A stretch of DNA of 64,000 nt from CAWKOH01 sp963851245 (GTDB lineage: Bacteria > Actinomycetota > Acidimicrobiia > Acidimicrobiales > Palsa-688). The notes beneath the pieces are model-generated. The model was not told where the DNA came from and ran no database searches. It saw nothing but the letters and a program-made list of their open reading frames with translations. How positions within the stretch are numbered: position 1 is the stretch's first letter; each line of letters starts with the position of its first letter. Shown here one piece after another: positions 34,731 through 42,206 of this stretch. The stretch is from the NCBI GenBank assembly GCA_963851245.1, contig CAWKOH010000005.1, positions 1-64,000 of the forward strand, written 5' to 3'. A program made the translations under genes and the position numbers.

Positions 34731-35735
34731 ATGACTGTACGGGTCGGAGTCAATGGATTCGGGCGGATGGGCCGGGCGCTGCTGCGAGCATCACTCACCC
34801 GGGATCTAGGGATCGAGGTGGTCGCGGTGAACGACCTGATCCCTTCATCCACGATGGCCAGCCTGCTGGCCCGGGACTCGGTATACGGAGGGCTGCACCG
34901 TGACCTGAAGGTGGCTGAGGATGGCTTCATGATCGAGGGCGGGTTCGTGCGCTGCTTCACCGAGAAGGACCCGGCCGCCCTACCGTGGGGGGAGGCCGAC
35001 GTGGAGGTTGTGGTAGAGGCGACCGGCCGCTTCCGAACCCGGGAAGCGGCCGCCGCCCATCTGGGCGGGGGGGTGCGCCGGGTCGTGGTGTCGGCGCCGT
35101 GCAAGGACGCAGACGCCACCATCGTCCTCGGTGTCAATACCGGCGATTTCGATCCGGCCCGGCACCAGGTGATCTCCAATGCCTCCTGCACGACGAACTG
35201 CCTGGCGCCGATGATCAAGGTTCTGGACGACCACTTCGGTGTGGAACGGGGCTTCATATCCACTGTGCACGCCTACACCGGAGATCAAATGCTGGTGGAC
35301 GGTCCCCACAAGGATCTCCGCCGGGCCCGGGCGGCCGGGATAAACATCGTGCCAACCTCCACCGGTGCAGCTCGCGCTACCGGCCTGGTCCTCGCCAGCA
35401 TGCAGGGGCGTCTGGACGGCACCGCGCTACGTGTTCCGGTTCCCGACGGCTCGATCACCGATCTCGTAGTTCTGGTCAATCGGGACGTCTCAGTTTCCGA
35501 GGTGAATAAGGCGTTCGATGCCGCCGCGGCCGGTCCGCTGAGCGGGATCATCGAATACAGTCACGACGAGCCGCTCGTCTCTTCGGACATCATCGGCACG
35601 AGTGCCTCGTGCGTATTCGATTCGGCTCTGACCATGGCGTCTGGCCGGTTGGCGAAGGTGTTCGGTTGGTACGACAACGAGTGGGGCTACGCCAACCGGC
35701 TCGCAGAACTAGCCGCTCTCGCCGGCGCCTCCTGA
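34731..35735 (+). CDS. gap: Glyceraldehyde-3-phosphate dehydrogenase
   Basis: 334 residues. NAD motif VGVNGFGRMGRALL (5-18), catalytic Cys in SNASCTTNCLAPM (near 152), His in STVHAYTGDQ, and C-terminal WYDNEWGYANR. Catalyses oxidation of GAP to 1,3-bisphosphoglycerate. The DosR-like box upstream is noteworthy for a glycolytic enzyme. Ends at a strong hairpin shared with the convergent hsp20 gene. Confidence 0.95.
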   Translation: MTVRVGVNGFGRMGRALLRASLTRDLGIEVVAVNDLIPSSTMASLLARDSVYGGLHRDLKVAEDGFMIEGGFVRCFTEKDPAALPWGEADVEVVVEATGRFRTREAAAAHLGGGVRRVVVSAPCKDADATIVLGVNTGDFDPARHQVISNASCTTNCLAPMIKVLDDHFGVERGFISTVHAYTGDQMLVDGPHKDLRRARAAGINIVPTSTGAARATGLVLASMQGRLDGTALRVPVPDGSITDLVVLVNRDVSVSEVNKAFDAAAAGPLSGIIEYSHDEPLVSSDIIGTSASCVFDSALTMASGRLAKVFGWYDNEWGYANRLAELAALAGAS

Positions 35736-35798
35736 TTCCCGGTGATTCCCGGGCGCTGCGCCGGCATATGATCACACCGTACCGCAAGAGTAAAAAGA

Positions 35799-35825
35799 GT
35801 GGCTCCGCCATAACGGCGGAGCCAC
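35799..35825. terminator. Perfect 11-bp bidirectional terminator hairpin
   Basis: GTGGCTCCGCC-ATAAC-GGCGGAGCCAC. On the minus strand the stem is followed by TCTTTTTA, a T-run suited to ending the hsp20 transcript; on the plus strand it ends the gap transcript. Confidence 0.85.
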
Positions 35826-35855
35826 GTCTCATGCGGGATGCGACCGGCGCTCCCG

Positions 35856-36314
35856 TCACCCAGTGGTGACCGGAACCTTGATCGCAGTGGACTTGGTGTC
35901 GGCCTCCTTGGGCAGAGGCACCCTGACTTCGAGTATCCCGTCCTTGTAGGTGGCCTTCACATCGGCATCGGTAACCCCATCAGGGAGAAGTAGATCCCGG
36001 CGGAAGGATCCGTACCGCAGTTCGCGGCGGTAGTAGTCCTTGCCGTCCACCTTCTCCTCCTGGCGATGCTCGGCCGTGATGTGGAGAACACCATTGTCCA
36101 TGGTCACTTCGACATCATGGTCAGGGTCGATACCGGGAAGCTCGGCCTTGATCACACGCGTGCCGTCCTCCTCGTACTCGTCGACCCGAAGCAGGTTGCC
36201 CTCGGGCGACGGGCTGAGGAGCATGAACGGCCTGTGCAGCAAGTCCGGCCAGTCCCCGAAGAAGCGGTCAAAGATGTCAACCGGTCCTTCGGCCCTCTTT
36301 CTCACAAGCGCCAT
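35856..36314 (-). CDS. Hsp20/alpha-crystallin family chaperone
   Basis: 152 residues. Crystallin core from about residue 40: VIKAELPGIDPDHDVEVTMD, VLHITAEHRQEEKVDG, YGSFRRDLLLPDGVTDADV and GILEVRVPLPKE. Prevents protein aggregation. It is the family of HspX (Rv2031c), the hallmark DosR-induced protein, but the N-terminal region differs. ATG 36314 has AGGAGG at 5 nt; upstream ATGs are outside the coding-like region. Boxes at 36379 and 36457. Confidence 0.93.
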   Translation of the reverse strand: MALVRKRAEGPVDIFDRFFGDWPDLLHRPFMLLSPSPEGNLLRVDEYEEDGTRVIKAELPGIDPDHDVEVTMDNGVLHITAEHRQEEKVDGKDYYRRELRYGSFRRDLLLPDGVTDADVKATYKDGILEVRVPLPKEADTKSTAIKVPVTTG

Positions 36315-36378
36315 GCGGGCCTCCTTTCTGTTGCCTACCTGACATGTCCATAGTCTCCCCGCCGCCTGTCGGCGCATA

Positions 36379-36392
36379 GAGCCTTAGGTCCC
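36379..36392. promoter_or_regulatory. DosR-like box
   Basis: GAGCCTTAGGTCCC (reverse GGGACCTAAGGCTC), 65 bp upstream of the hsp20 ATG. Confidence 0.72.
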
Positions 36393-36456
36393 CAACGTCC
36401 ACCCCCAACGTCCACCCACCGGCGCTCCGCCGCCTGCTCCGACGGGGAGCCAAATG

Positions 36457-36470
36457 GGGCCAAAGGTCCC
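36457..36470. promoter_or_regulatory. DosR-like box
   Basis: GGGCCAAAGGTCCC (reverse GGGACCTTTGGCCC), 65 bp upstream of the small gene at 36535 and 143 bp upstream of hsp20 on the other strand. Confidence 0.8.
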
Positions 36471-36534
36471 TGGTCGAACGGGCGGCGGGCGTGCGACTGT
36501 GTTATCGAAAGCCGTTGAGCACGGGGATAATCGG

Positions 36535-36681
36535 ATGAGCGGAAGCAAGCGTTGTGACGAGCTCCTCAGGTTGATCGACGAGGTGCTGGCCGACATGACC
36601 CCACCTCTCAACGCCCATTCAGAGCCTGGATCTCGGGTCGAGATGACCAGGTCGGTGCCGAGGCTTGATCATGTCAGCTGA
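36535..36681 (+). CDS. Small unknown protein, 48 residues
   Basis: MSGSKRCDELLRLIDEVLAD, then MTPPLNAHSEPGSRVE. A short helix followed by a polar tail. GGGGAT precedes the ATG. Its stop overlaps the next start by 11 bp, suggesting coupling. No family recognised; kept because it is placed directly after a perfect box. Confidence 0.45.
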   Translation: MSGSKRCDELLRLIDEVLADMTPPLNAHSEPGSRVEMTRSVPRLDHVS

Positions 36682-36901
36682 ACTCATCCTGGCCGAGCAG
36701 GTGCTGTACTGGGTCGCGCGGGTGGCTCCAGGGGACCGGCTGCTGGCTGATGCCGCCGTCGCCAAGGCTCTGACGAGCTACGCCTCCGGCGCCTCGGTCA
36801 GCGAAGCATGTCGAGAGGCTCGCCGGCTGGTGGAATCCCGGCTGCGCCACCCGTCCTCGCCGCCCATCTCGGCCCCCAAGAGCTTGGCTGCGGTGTCTTG
36901 A
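36671..36901 (+). CDS. Small unknown protein, 76 residues
   Basis: MSAELILAEQVLYWVARVAP followed by LLADAAVAKALTSYASGASV and EACREARRLVESRLRHPS. Helical, possibly a three-helix fold similar to ANTAR-sized proteins, but I cannot assign it. ATG 36671 has GAGG at 7 nt; a TTG at 36665 is in frame. Confidence 0.5.
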   Translation: MSAELILAEQVLYWVARVAPGDRLLADAAVAKALTSYASGASVSEACREARRLVESRLRHPSSPPISAPKSLAAVS

Positions 36902-36998
36902 CGGTGACGGCTTGGGTTCTGAGGGCCAGAATCCGAGATACTGGTACGCCGTCCCGAGTTGCCGTTCCCCATCTGAGTGTCGGTGAGGTTCCGTTGCC

Positions 36999-37145
36999 CT
37001 ATATAAACCCTCCGACCAGGTAGCCGGGGATCACGAACAGCAGCCAAGCCGAGATCACGACGCCCCTGTGGCGAGCGCTCCACGTTCCTGCCGCGCCAGC
37101 CAGGTTGCGCCGAGCCGGAGATGCCGATCCGCTGTCGTCGGGCAT
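36999..37145 (-). pseudogene. Fragment of an MMPL/RND-type membrane transporter (N-terminal end)
   Basis: The 48 residues end TWSARHRGVVISAWLLFVIPGYLVGGFI, like the start of MMPL transporters (WSARHR..., first membrane helix, then ...YLVGG). The frame then stops (TAG at 36999) and no other frame nearby continues the family, so this is a 5' remnant rather than a sequencing frameshift. Start may be ATG 37145. Confidence 0.5.
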
Positions 37146-37217
37146 AGCGCCAACCTCACGGTCTGACCCGCGATCTGCCAGAGGCGATGGTCCCATCAAT
37201 CGCGGCACGCATTTTTA

Positions 37218-37231
37218 GGGTCTTTGGTCCT
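37218..37231. promoter_or_regulatory. DosR-like box (distal of pair)
   Basis: GGGTCTTTGGTCCT, 95 bp upstream of the membrane protein gene at 37326. Confidence 0.68.
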
Positions 37232-37241
37232 GGTTGGTTTC

Positions 37242-37255
37242 GGGCCGTTGGTCCC
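37242..37255. promoter_or_regulatory. DosR-like box (proximal of pair)
   Basis: GGGCCGTTGGTCCC, 71 bp upstream of 37326; 24 bp centre to centre from the distal box. Confidence 0.75.
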
Positions 37256-37325
37256 TGTTGGCGAGGGATGGGGTTTTCGAGAATGAGTGGCGTATCACAG
37301 GTTGATTCGGAAAAGGAGCCCGATC

Positions 37326-37943
37326 ATGCGTCGCAGGACTTTTGACTTACTTGCCACTGTTGGCGGTTTGGTGCTGGCCATCGTCTTGGCGGCGGCTGGT
37401 GTACTGCTGTTGTGGGGATATCACTACGCCAATTCGAATGTGCACAGCCAGCTGGCTGCTCAGCAGATCACGTTCCCGTCCAAGGCGGTGTTGGCCAACC
37501 CGCCTAAGGGCAGCACTGAGATCACCCCGGCCATGAAGCAGTATCTGTACAAGTACGGAGGTCAGCAGTTGACCACCGGCCCGCAGGCCAAGGCTTACGC
37601 CGATCATTTCATCGCCGTACACCTCTCGGAGATGCCTTATCACGGGGTGTACGCCGCGGTGAGCCAGGCCTCTATGGCCAATCCCAATAACGCGGCGTTG
37701 AAGGCCGAGGTGCAGACGGTGTTCACCGGCACCACCCTCAGGGGTCTTCTGCTGGAGGCCTACGCGTTCTGGCAGATGGGTCAGATCGCGCTGGTCGGTG
37801 CCATCTGCGCCTTTGCGGGAGCAGCGGCCATGCTGATCCTGAGCGGGTTGGGTTTCTGGCATCTGCGCCGGACCGACGCGGCCCAGGAGCTGTTCCCGGC
37901 CAAGGCCCAGCCGGCGGCGCCGTCCCAGCCGGTGCTCGCCTAG
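37326..37943 (+). CDS. Two-helix membrane protein, 205 residues
   Basis: Membrane segment 1 at about 10-31 (LATVGGLVLAIVLAAAGVLL), an extracytoplasmic loop of about 110 residues, and segment 2 at about 150-172 (IALVGAICAFAGAAAMLILS). Short tail ends LFPAKAQPAAPSQPVLA. ATG 37326 has AAAAGGAG upstream, so the earlier in-frame ATG (37287) is rejected. Family not recognised; possibly an envelope protein induced under hypoxia through the paired boxes. Confidence 0.78.
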   Translation: MRRRTFDLLATVGGLVLAIVLAAAGVLLLWGYHYANSNVHSQLAAQQITFPSKAVLANPPKGSTEITPAMKQYLYKYGGQQLTTGPQAKAYADHFIAVHLSEMPYHGVYAAVSQASMANPNNAALKAEVQTVFTGTTLRGLLLEAYAFWQMGQIALVGAICAFAGAAAMLILSGLGFWHLRRTDAAQELFPAKAQPAAPSQPVLA

Positions 37944-38056
37944 GCGCTGGTGATGCGGCCCGGAGGGGTCCCGGCTATGCATGTCGGGCTCCTGGGGCCG
38001 GGCCACCCCTCCGGGTGACCCCCCGGTCCGGCCTATTCAGGAAGTTTCCCTCCCTG

Positions 38057-38093
38057 CTCGACCCGGAAGGCCAAACCGGCCTTCCGGGTCGAG
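38057..38093. terminator. Perfect 16-bp hairpin
   Basis: CTCGACCCGGAAGGCC-AAACC-GGCCTTCCGGGTCGAG, located 114 bp after the membrane protein stop. A strong terminator-like stem without a T-run. Confidence 0.75.
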
Positions 38094-38153
38094 ACGCGTC
38101 AAGGCCGGCGTTCATGCGTGCAGGCGATGTCACCGCGGGATTGTCCTAAACAC

Positions 38154-38167
38154 GGGACTTTCGGCCG
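38154..38167. promoter_or_regulatory. DosR-like box
   Basis: GGGACTTTCGGCCG, 13 of 14 bases of the local consensus, 59 bp upstream of the USP gene that opens the PFOR operon. Confidence 0.78.
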
Positions 38168-38225
38168 TACCGCCAGGCGACGGAACCTGTGACTCTGGAA
38201 GTGCGAGAAGTTACGGAGGTGGAAG

Positions 38226-38729
38226 ATGCCTCAGGTCGATGAAAACACCATCGTGGTAGGGATAGACGGCTCGGAGTGCAGCCATCACGCCCTGACGTGG
38301 GCACTCGCCGAGGCGAAGCGGAGCAATCGCTGGCTGCTGCTGGTCAACGTCTGGCATTGGACCTCTGATGTCATCGGCAGCCCGATGTCCATCGTCGGGG
38401 TGCCGGACAGCCGCAAGGCCGGGCACCGCCTGTTGCAGGCGGCGTCGGCTCGGGCCAAGACCCACGGGGTGACTGCGATCACACGTTTGGTCGAAGGGTC
38501 GCGGGCCGGCGCTCTGTCTGAGGTGGCCGAGGGTGCGGCCATGCTGGTCGTGGGAGCCCACGGGCACCGGGGCGTGAGCAGGGCACTAGTGGGGTCGGTC
38601 AGCCAGGGCTGCCTCCGCCACGCGCGCTGCCCAGTAGTAGTCGTGGGTCAGGCCGTTCAGAGCTGGGAGTACGAGAAGCGTTTGTCACAAGCGTCCGAAG
38701 CCCCCGTCGGCTCCGGCGCCGGCAGGTAG
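38226..38729 (+). CDS. Universal stress protein, single UspA domain
   Basis: 167 residues. IVVGIDGSECSHHALTW (9-25) and VVGAHGHRGVSRALVGSVS carry the ATP signature; the tail after 145 is longer than usual. ACGGAGGTGG SD. First gene of a run through 43832 with gaps of 0-40 bp. Confidence 0.93.
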   Translation: MPQVDENTIVVGIDGSECSHHALTWALAEAKRSNRWLLLVNVWHWTSDVIGSPMSIVGVPDSRKAGHRLLQAASARAKTHGVTAITRLVEGSRAGALSEVAEGAAMLVVGAHGHRGVSRALVGSVSQGCLRHARCPVVVVGQAVQSWEYEKRLSQASEAPVGSGAGR

Positions 38730-38746
38730 AAGGAAGGAGACAGGCC

Positions 38747-38947
38747 ATGCAGGCAAGTGTCGGAGATCGCATCATCATCCGAGGGCACCGCGTAGGAGAA
38801 CCTGATCGTGATTGCGAGGTGCTGGAGGCCCGGGGCCCGGATGGGACGGCGCCGTACCTGGTCCGCTGGGAGGACACCGGCCACGAGGCCTTGCTGTATC
38901 CGGGGCCGGACGCCACGGTCCACCACTTCGATCACGCCGCCAAGTGA
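38747..38947 (+). CDS. DUF1918-family small protein
   Basis: 66 residues: VGDRIIIRGHRVGEPDRDCEV, LEARGPDGTAPYLVRWEDTG, HEALLYPGPDATVHHF. This is the conserved SH3-like fold of DUF1918, common in actinobacteria beside stress genes, function unknown. 17 bp after the USP gene. Confidence 0.88.
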   Translation: MQASVGDRIIIRGHRVGEPDRDCEVLEARGPDGTAPYLVRWEDTGHEALLYPGPDATVHHFDHAAK

Positions 38948-38984
38948 TCAGTGCCGCCAACACCTCGCAGGAAAGGAGAGCACC

Positions 38985-39431
38985 ATGCGTACCTATGAGA
39001 GATTGAGGCGGTCCGCTGTCGGCGTTTCACCCGATCGGACCATTCGGGACGCAGCGGCGATCATGGACAGCGCCGGTGTCGGAGCGTTGGCGATCGTTGA
39101 CGGTGACCAGCTGATCGGGATTGTGACCGACCGCGACCTGGTACGGAGAGGGTTGGCCAAGGGCCTCGAGCCCGATGCCCGGGTGGACAGCGTCATGAGC
39201 ACCCCGGTGGTGACGATCGACGCTGAAGCCGATCTTCACCACGCTTTCTCGCTCCTGAGCACCCACGGCATCCGGCGCCTGGCCGTCGTTAAGGACGACG
39301 GATTCGTCGGCATGATCACTGTCGACGACCTGCTCGTCGATCTGGCCAATGACCTGAACGAGCTGAGCCGGCCGGTTACGGCGGAGATCGTCTTCGGACA
39401 TCACGACAGCCGCGCACCTGCTGTCCGGTAG
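38985..39431 (+). CDS. CBS-domain pair protein
   Basis: 148 residues, two CBS repeats: SAVGVSPDRTIRDAAAIMDS with DQLIGIVTDRDLV, then VMSTPVVTIDAEADLHHAFS with DGFVGMITVDDLL. The second repeat (GIRRLAVV) looks complete. CBS pairs sense adenylates; here it may tie the energy state to the PFOR genes that follow. AAAGGAG SD. Confidence 0.9.
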   Translation: MRTYERLRRSAVGVSPDRTIRDAAAIMDSAGVGALAIVDGDQLIGIVTDRDLVRRGLAKGLEPDARVDSVMSTPVVTIDAEADLHHAFSLLSTHGIRRLAVVKDDGFVGMITVDDLLVDLANDLNELSRPVTAEIVFGHHDSRAPAVR

Positions 39432-39459
39432 GCCTCCACGTGAACGGCTAGGAGTCACC

Positions 39460-40032
39460 ATGTTTCAGGTTCGCATTCACGGTCGCGGTGGGCAGGGAGT
39501 GGTGACCGCAGCCGAGATGCTGTCGGTCGCCGCCTTCCTGCACGGCAGACATGCCCAGGCTTTTCCCAGTTTCGGGTCGGAGCGGATGGGCGCGCCGATC
39601 GTAGCGTACTGCCGGATAGACAGCGCGTCTATCCGGAGCCACGATCCGGTAGCCGACGTCGACTGCCTGGTGATTCAGGACCCGACCTTGCTACACGAGC
39701 CCGACCTGTTCTCGGGTCTCCACCGCGAGAGCTACGTGCTCATCAACAGCGAGCGCACCTTCTCCGAGTTAGGCCTCAAGGACATCGGCAGGGACATGCG
39801 GCTCGACCGGCTGGTCACGGTACCGGCCACCGAGCTGGCCCTGCAGTGCATCGGGCGCCCGGTGCCAAACACGGCGCTTCTCGGCGCTCTGGTCGCACTG
39901 ACGGACGCGGTTCCGCTCACCGCGTTGCTGGCTGCCATCCGTCGCCGGTTCGAGGGTGAACTAGCGGGCGCAAATGCGACCGCGGCCAGCAAGGCGGCCG
40001 CCTTCGTGCGCGCCGAGAGAGAGGCGGCCTAA
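39460..40032 (+). CDS. 2-oxoacid:ferredoxin oxidoreductase, gamma subunit
   Basis: 190 residues. FQVRIHGRGGQGVVTAAEML (2-21) and FPSFGSERMGAPIVAYCRI are the classical PFOR gamma motifs. Part of the enzyme converting pyruvate (or another 2-oxoacid) and CoA to acyl-CoA with reduction of ferredoxin, as in anaerobes and archaea. Alpha subunit begins 2 bp after its stop. Confidence 0.93.
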   Translation: MFQVRIHGRGGQGVVTAAEMLSVAAFLHGRHAQAFPSFGSERMGAPIVAYCRIDSASIRSHDPVADVDCLVIQDPTLLHEPDLFSGLHRESYVLINSERTFSELGLKDIGRDMRLDRLVTVPATELALQCIGRPVPNTALLGALVALTDAVPLTALLAAIRRRFEGELAGANATAASKAAAFVRAEREAA

Positions 40033-40033
40033 C

Positions 40034-41203
40034 ATGCTTGACCAGATCGAAGGCTCGCAGGCGGTCGCTTACGCGGTGGCGTCCTGCCGCCCTCAGGTCA
40101 TCTGCGCCTACCCGATCACCCCCCAGACGCACATAGTCGAAGGGCTCGGGGTGCGCGTCCAGGAGGGCACCCTCGCTCCCTGCGCCTTTATCAACGTCGA
40201 GTCAGAGTTCGCCGCCCTGTCGGTGTCCATAGGTGCGTCCGCGGCCGGCAGCCGGGCCTACACCGCCACGGCGAGCCAGGGCCTGCTCTACATGACCGAG
40301 GCGGTCTTCAACGCAGCCGGCCTCGGCTTGCCGATCGTCATGACCGTCGCCAACCGGGCCATTGGAGCCCCGATCAACATCTGGAACGACCACAGCGACG
40401 CCATGGCCCTCAGGGACGCGGGCTGGATTCAGCTGTACGCCTCCGACAACCAGGAGGCAATCGACCTGCACATCCAGGCGTTCCGGATAGCCGAGGAGCT
40501 GTCGGTCCCCGTCATGGTCTGCGTGGACGGGTTCATCCTCACCCACGCCTTCGAGCGTCTGGACCTTCCCGAGCAGGCCGCGGTCGACAGGTTTCTTCCC
40601 GCCTTCTCTCCTCGCCAGCAACTCGACCCTGACGCCCCCCTCACGATCGGAGCCATGGTCGGTCCTGAGGCCTTCACGGAGGTCCGCTATCTGGCCCATA
40701 CGAACCTGTGCCAGGCCCTCCAGGTGATACCAGCTGTGGCCGCTGAATTCGAGAGTCAGTTCGGCCGGCAAAGCGGTGGATTGGTGCACCGCTACCGGAC
40801 TGCCGACGCACGGATAGTGGTGGTGGCCCAGGGCGCCGTCGCCGGTACCCTCCAGCAGGTGGTCGACGACCTGCGTGCCGACGGCCTCTCCGTCGGGGCC
40901 CTGGCGATCACGACTTACCGTCCCTTCCCGCTGGAGACGGTGCGGTCGGCGCTCGCCGGGGCGGACCAGGTGGTGGTGATAGACCGGGCTCTGGCGACGG
41001 GATCAGGGGGCTTCCTCGCCTCCGACGTACGACCGGTGGTCGGCGCCGGCGTGCCGTGTTATGACGTGGTCGCCGGACTCGGGGGGAGGCCAGTGACACA
41101 GGCGTCGCTCCGGCGCTGCCTCCGAGATGCGGCAGTAGGTGGGCTCGAGCCGATGACCTTTCTGGACCTGCATGCCGAAATAATGGAGGAGGTGGGCGGG
41201 TGA
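40034..41203 (+). CDS. 2-oxoacid:ferredoxin oxidoreductase, alpha subunit
   Basis: 389 residues, with ICAYPITPQTHIVEGLG (near 22-38), FINVESEFAALSVSIGASAAG, ATASQGLLYMTEAVFNAAGLGLPIVM (in parts) and the C-terminal swivel domain from about 245. Pyruvate-type rather than alpha-ketoglutarate-type by its YPITPQ and long N-terminus. Overlaps the beta gene by 4 bp. Confidence 0.93.
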   Translation: MLDQIEGSQAVAYAVASCRPQVICAYPITPQTHIVEGLGVRVQEGTLAPCAFINVESEFAALSVSIGASAAGSRAYTATASQGLLYMTEAVFNAAGLGLPIVMTVANRAIGAPINIWNDHSDAMALRDAGWIQLYASDNQEAIDLHIQAFRIAEELSVPVMVCVDGFILTHAFERLDLPEQAAVDRFLPAFSPRQQLDPDAPLTIGAMVGPEAFTEVRYLAHTNLCQALQVIPAVAAEFESQFGRQSGGLVHRYRTADARIVVVAQGAVAGTLQQVVDDLRADGLSVGALAITTYRPFPLETVRSALAGADQVVVIDRALATGSGGFLASDVRPVVGAGVPCYDVVAGLGGRPVTQASLRRCLRDAAVGGLEPMTFLDLHAEIMEEVGG

Positions 41204-42201
41204 CCAGTGCCCCCGTGAAGTTCTATCAAGTCGGCAGCTTCGCGGCCGGGAACCGGCTCGTCGATCCGGAGTTGCGCAGCGTGCAGGCCGGGCAGGATCG
41301 GAACAACTCTTTGACGTCCGGCCACCGAGCCTGTCAAGGCTGCGGTGAGGCGCTCGGCGCCCGCTATGTCCTCGACGCCGCCATGCGGGCGACCGGCGGG
41401 CGATTGGTCACGGTGAACGCGACGGGCTGCCTGGAGGTCTTCTCGACTCCCTTCCCGCAGAGCTCCTGGCGAGTCGCGTGGTTGCATTCCTTGTTCGGCA
41501 ATGCGGCCGCGGCGGCGACGGGAGTCGCAGCTTCCCTTCGCGTGCAGGGGAGAGACGACATCAGAGTGCTGGCCCAGGGTGGTGACGGCGGGACGGTCGA
41601 TATCGGCTTGGCCTGCCTTTCGGGGATGTTCGAACGCAACGACGACGTGATGTACGTCTGTTACGACAACCAGGCCTACATGAACACGGGGGTGCAACGG
41701 TCGGGTGCGACACCGCCGGCCGCCCGCACGGCGACGACGGACACCGTCGGTGGGGCGCCCGGTAACTCATTCGGGCAGGGAAAGGACCTACCGCGGATAG
41801 CGATGGCCCATCAGATTCCCTATGTAGCTACCGCGACCGTGGCCGATCTGCATGATCTGGAAGCAAAGGTGACGCAAGGGATGAGCATCCACGGAGCCAG
41901 ATACCTGCACGTCCTCGTTCCGTGCCCCTTGGGGTGGGTGGCGCCGCCTGCCGAGACGGTGCTTCTGGCCCGGCTGGCCAAAGAATCCGGGCTCTTCCCG
42001 GTGTTCACTGCTCACAACGGGGAGGTCACCGATGTGTTGCCGATCAGACGCCGGGTCCCGGTCGAGGATTACCTGCAGCGGCAGGGGCGTTACCGGCATC
42101 TCTTTGTGCCGGAGCGCCGCAGTGACGTGATCGAGCACATCCAGGCCATGGCCGACGCCAATATCACCCGGTACGGCTTGAACGGAGAAGCGGAGGGATA
42201 G
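41200..42201 (+). CDS. 2-oxoacid:ferredoxin oxidoreductase, beta subunit
   Basis: 333 residues. HRACQGCGEALGARYVLDA (about 43-61) gives Cys ligands for a cluster, TPP pocket GGDGGTVDIG and DNQAYMNTGVQRSG. A third Cys in NATGCLEVFS completes the expected Fe-S ligands. Catalytic TPP subunit. GTG start in ATGA-like overlap. Confidence 0.93.
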   Translation: MTSAPVKFYQVGSFAAGNRLVDPELRSVQAGQDRNNSLTSGHRACQGCGEALGARYVLDAAMRATGGRLVTVNATGCLEVFSTPFPQSSWRVAWLHSLFGNAAAAATGVAASLRVQGRDDIRVLAQGGDGGTVDIGLACLSGMFERNDDVMYVCYDNQAYMNTGVQRSGATPPAARTATTDTVGGAPGNSFGQGKDLPRIAMAHQIPYVATATVADLHDLEAKVTQGMSIHGARYLHVLVPCPLGWVAPPAETVLLARLAKESGLFPVFTAHNGEVTDVLPIRRRVPVEDYLQRQGRYRHLFVPERRSDVIEHIQAMADANITRYGLNGEAEG

Positions 42202-42206
42202 CACTG

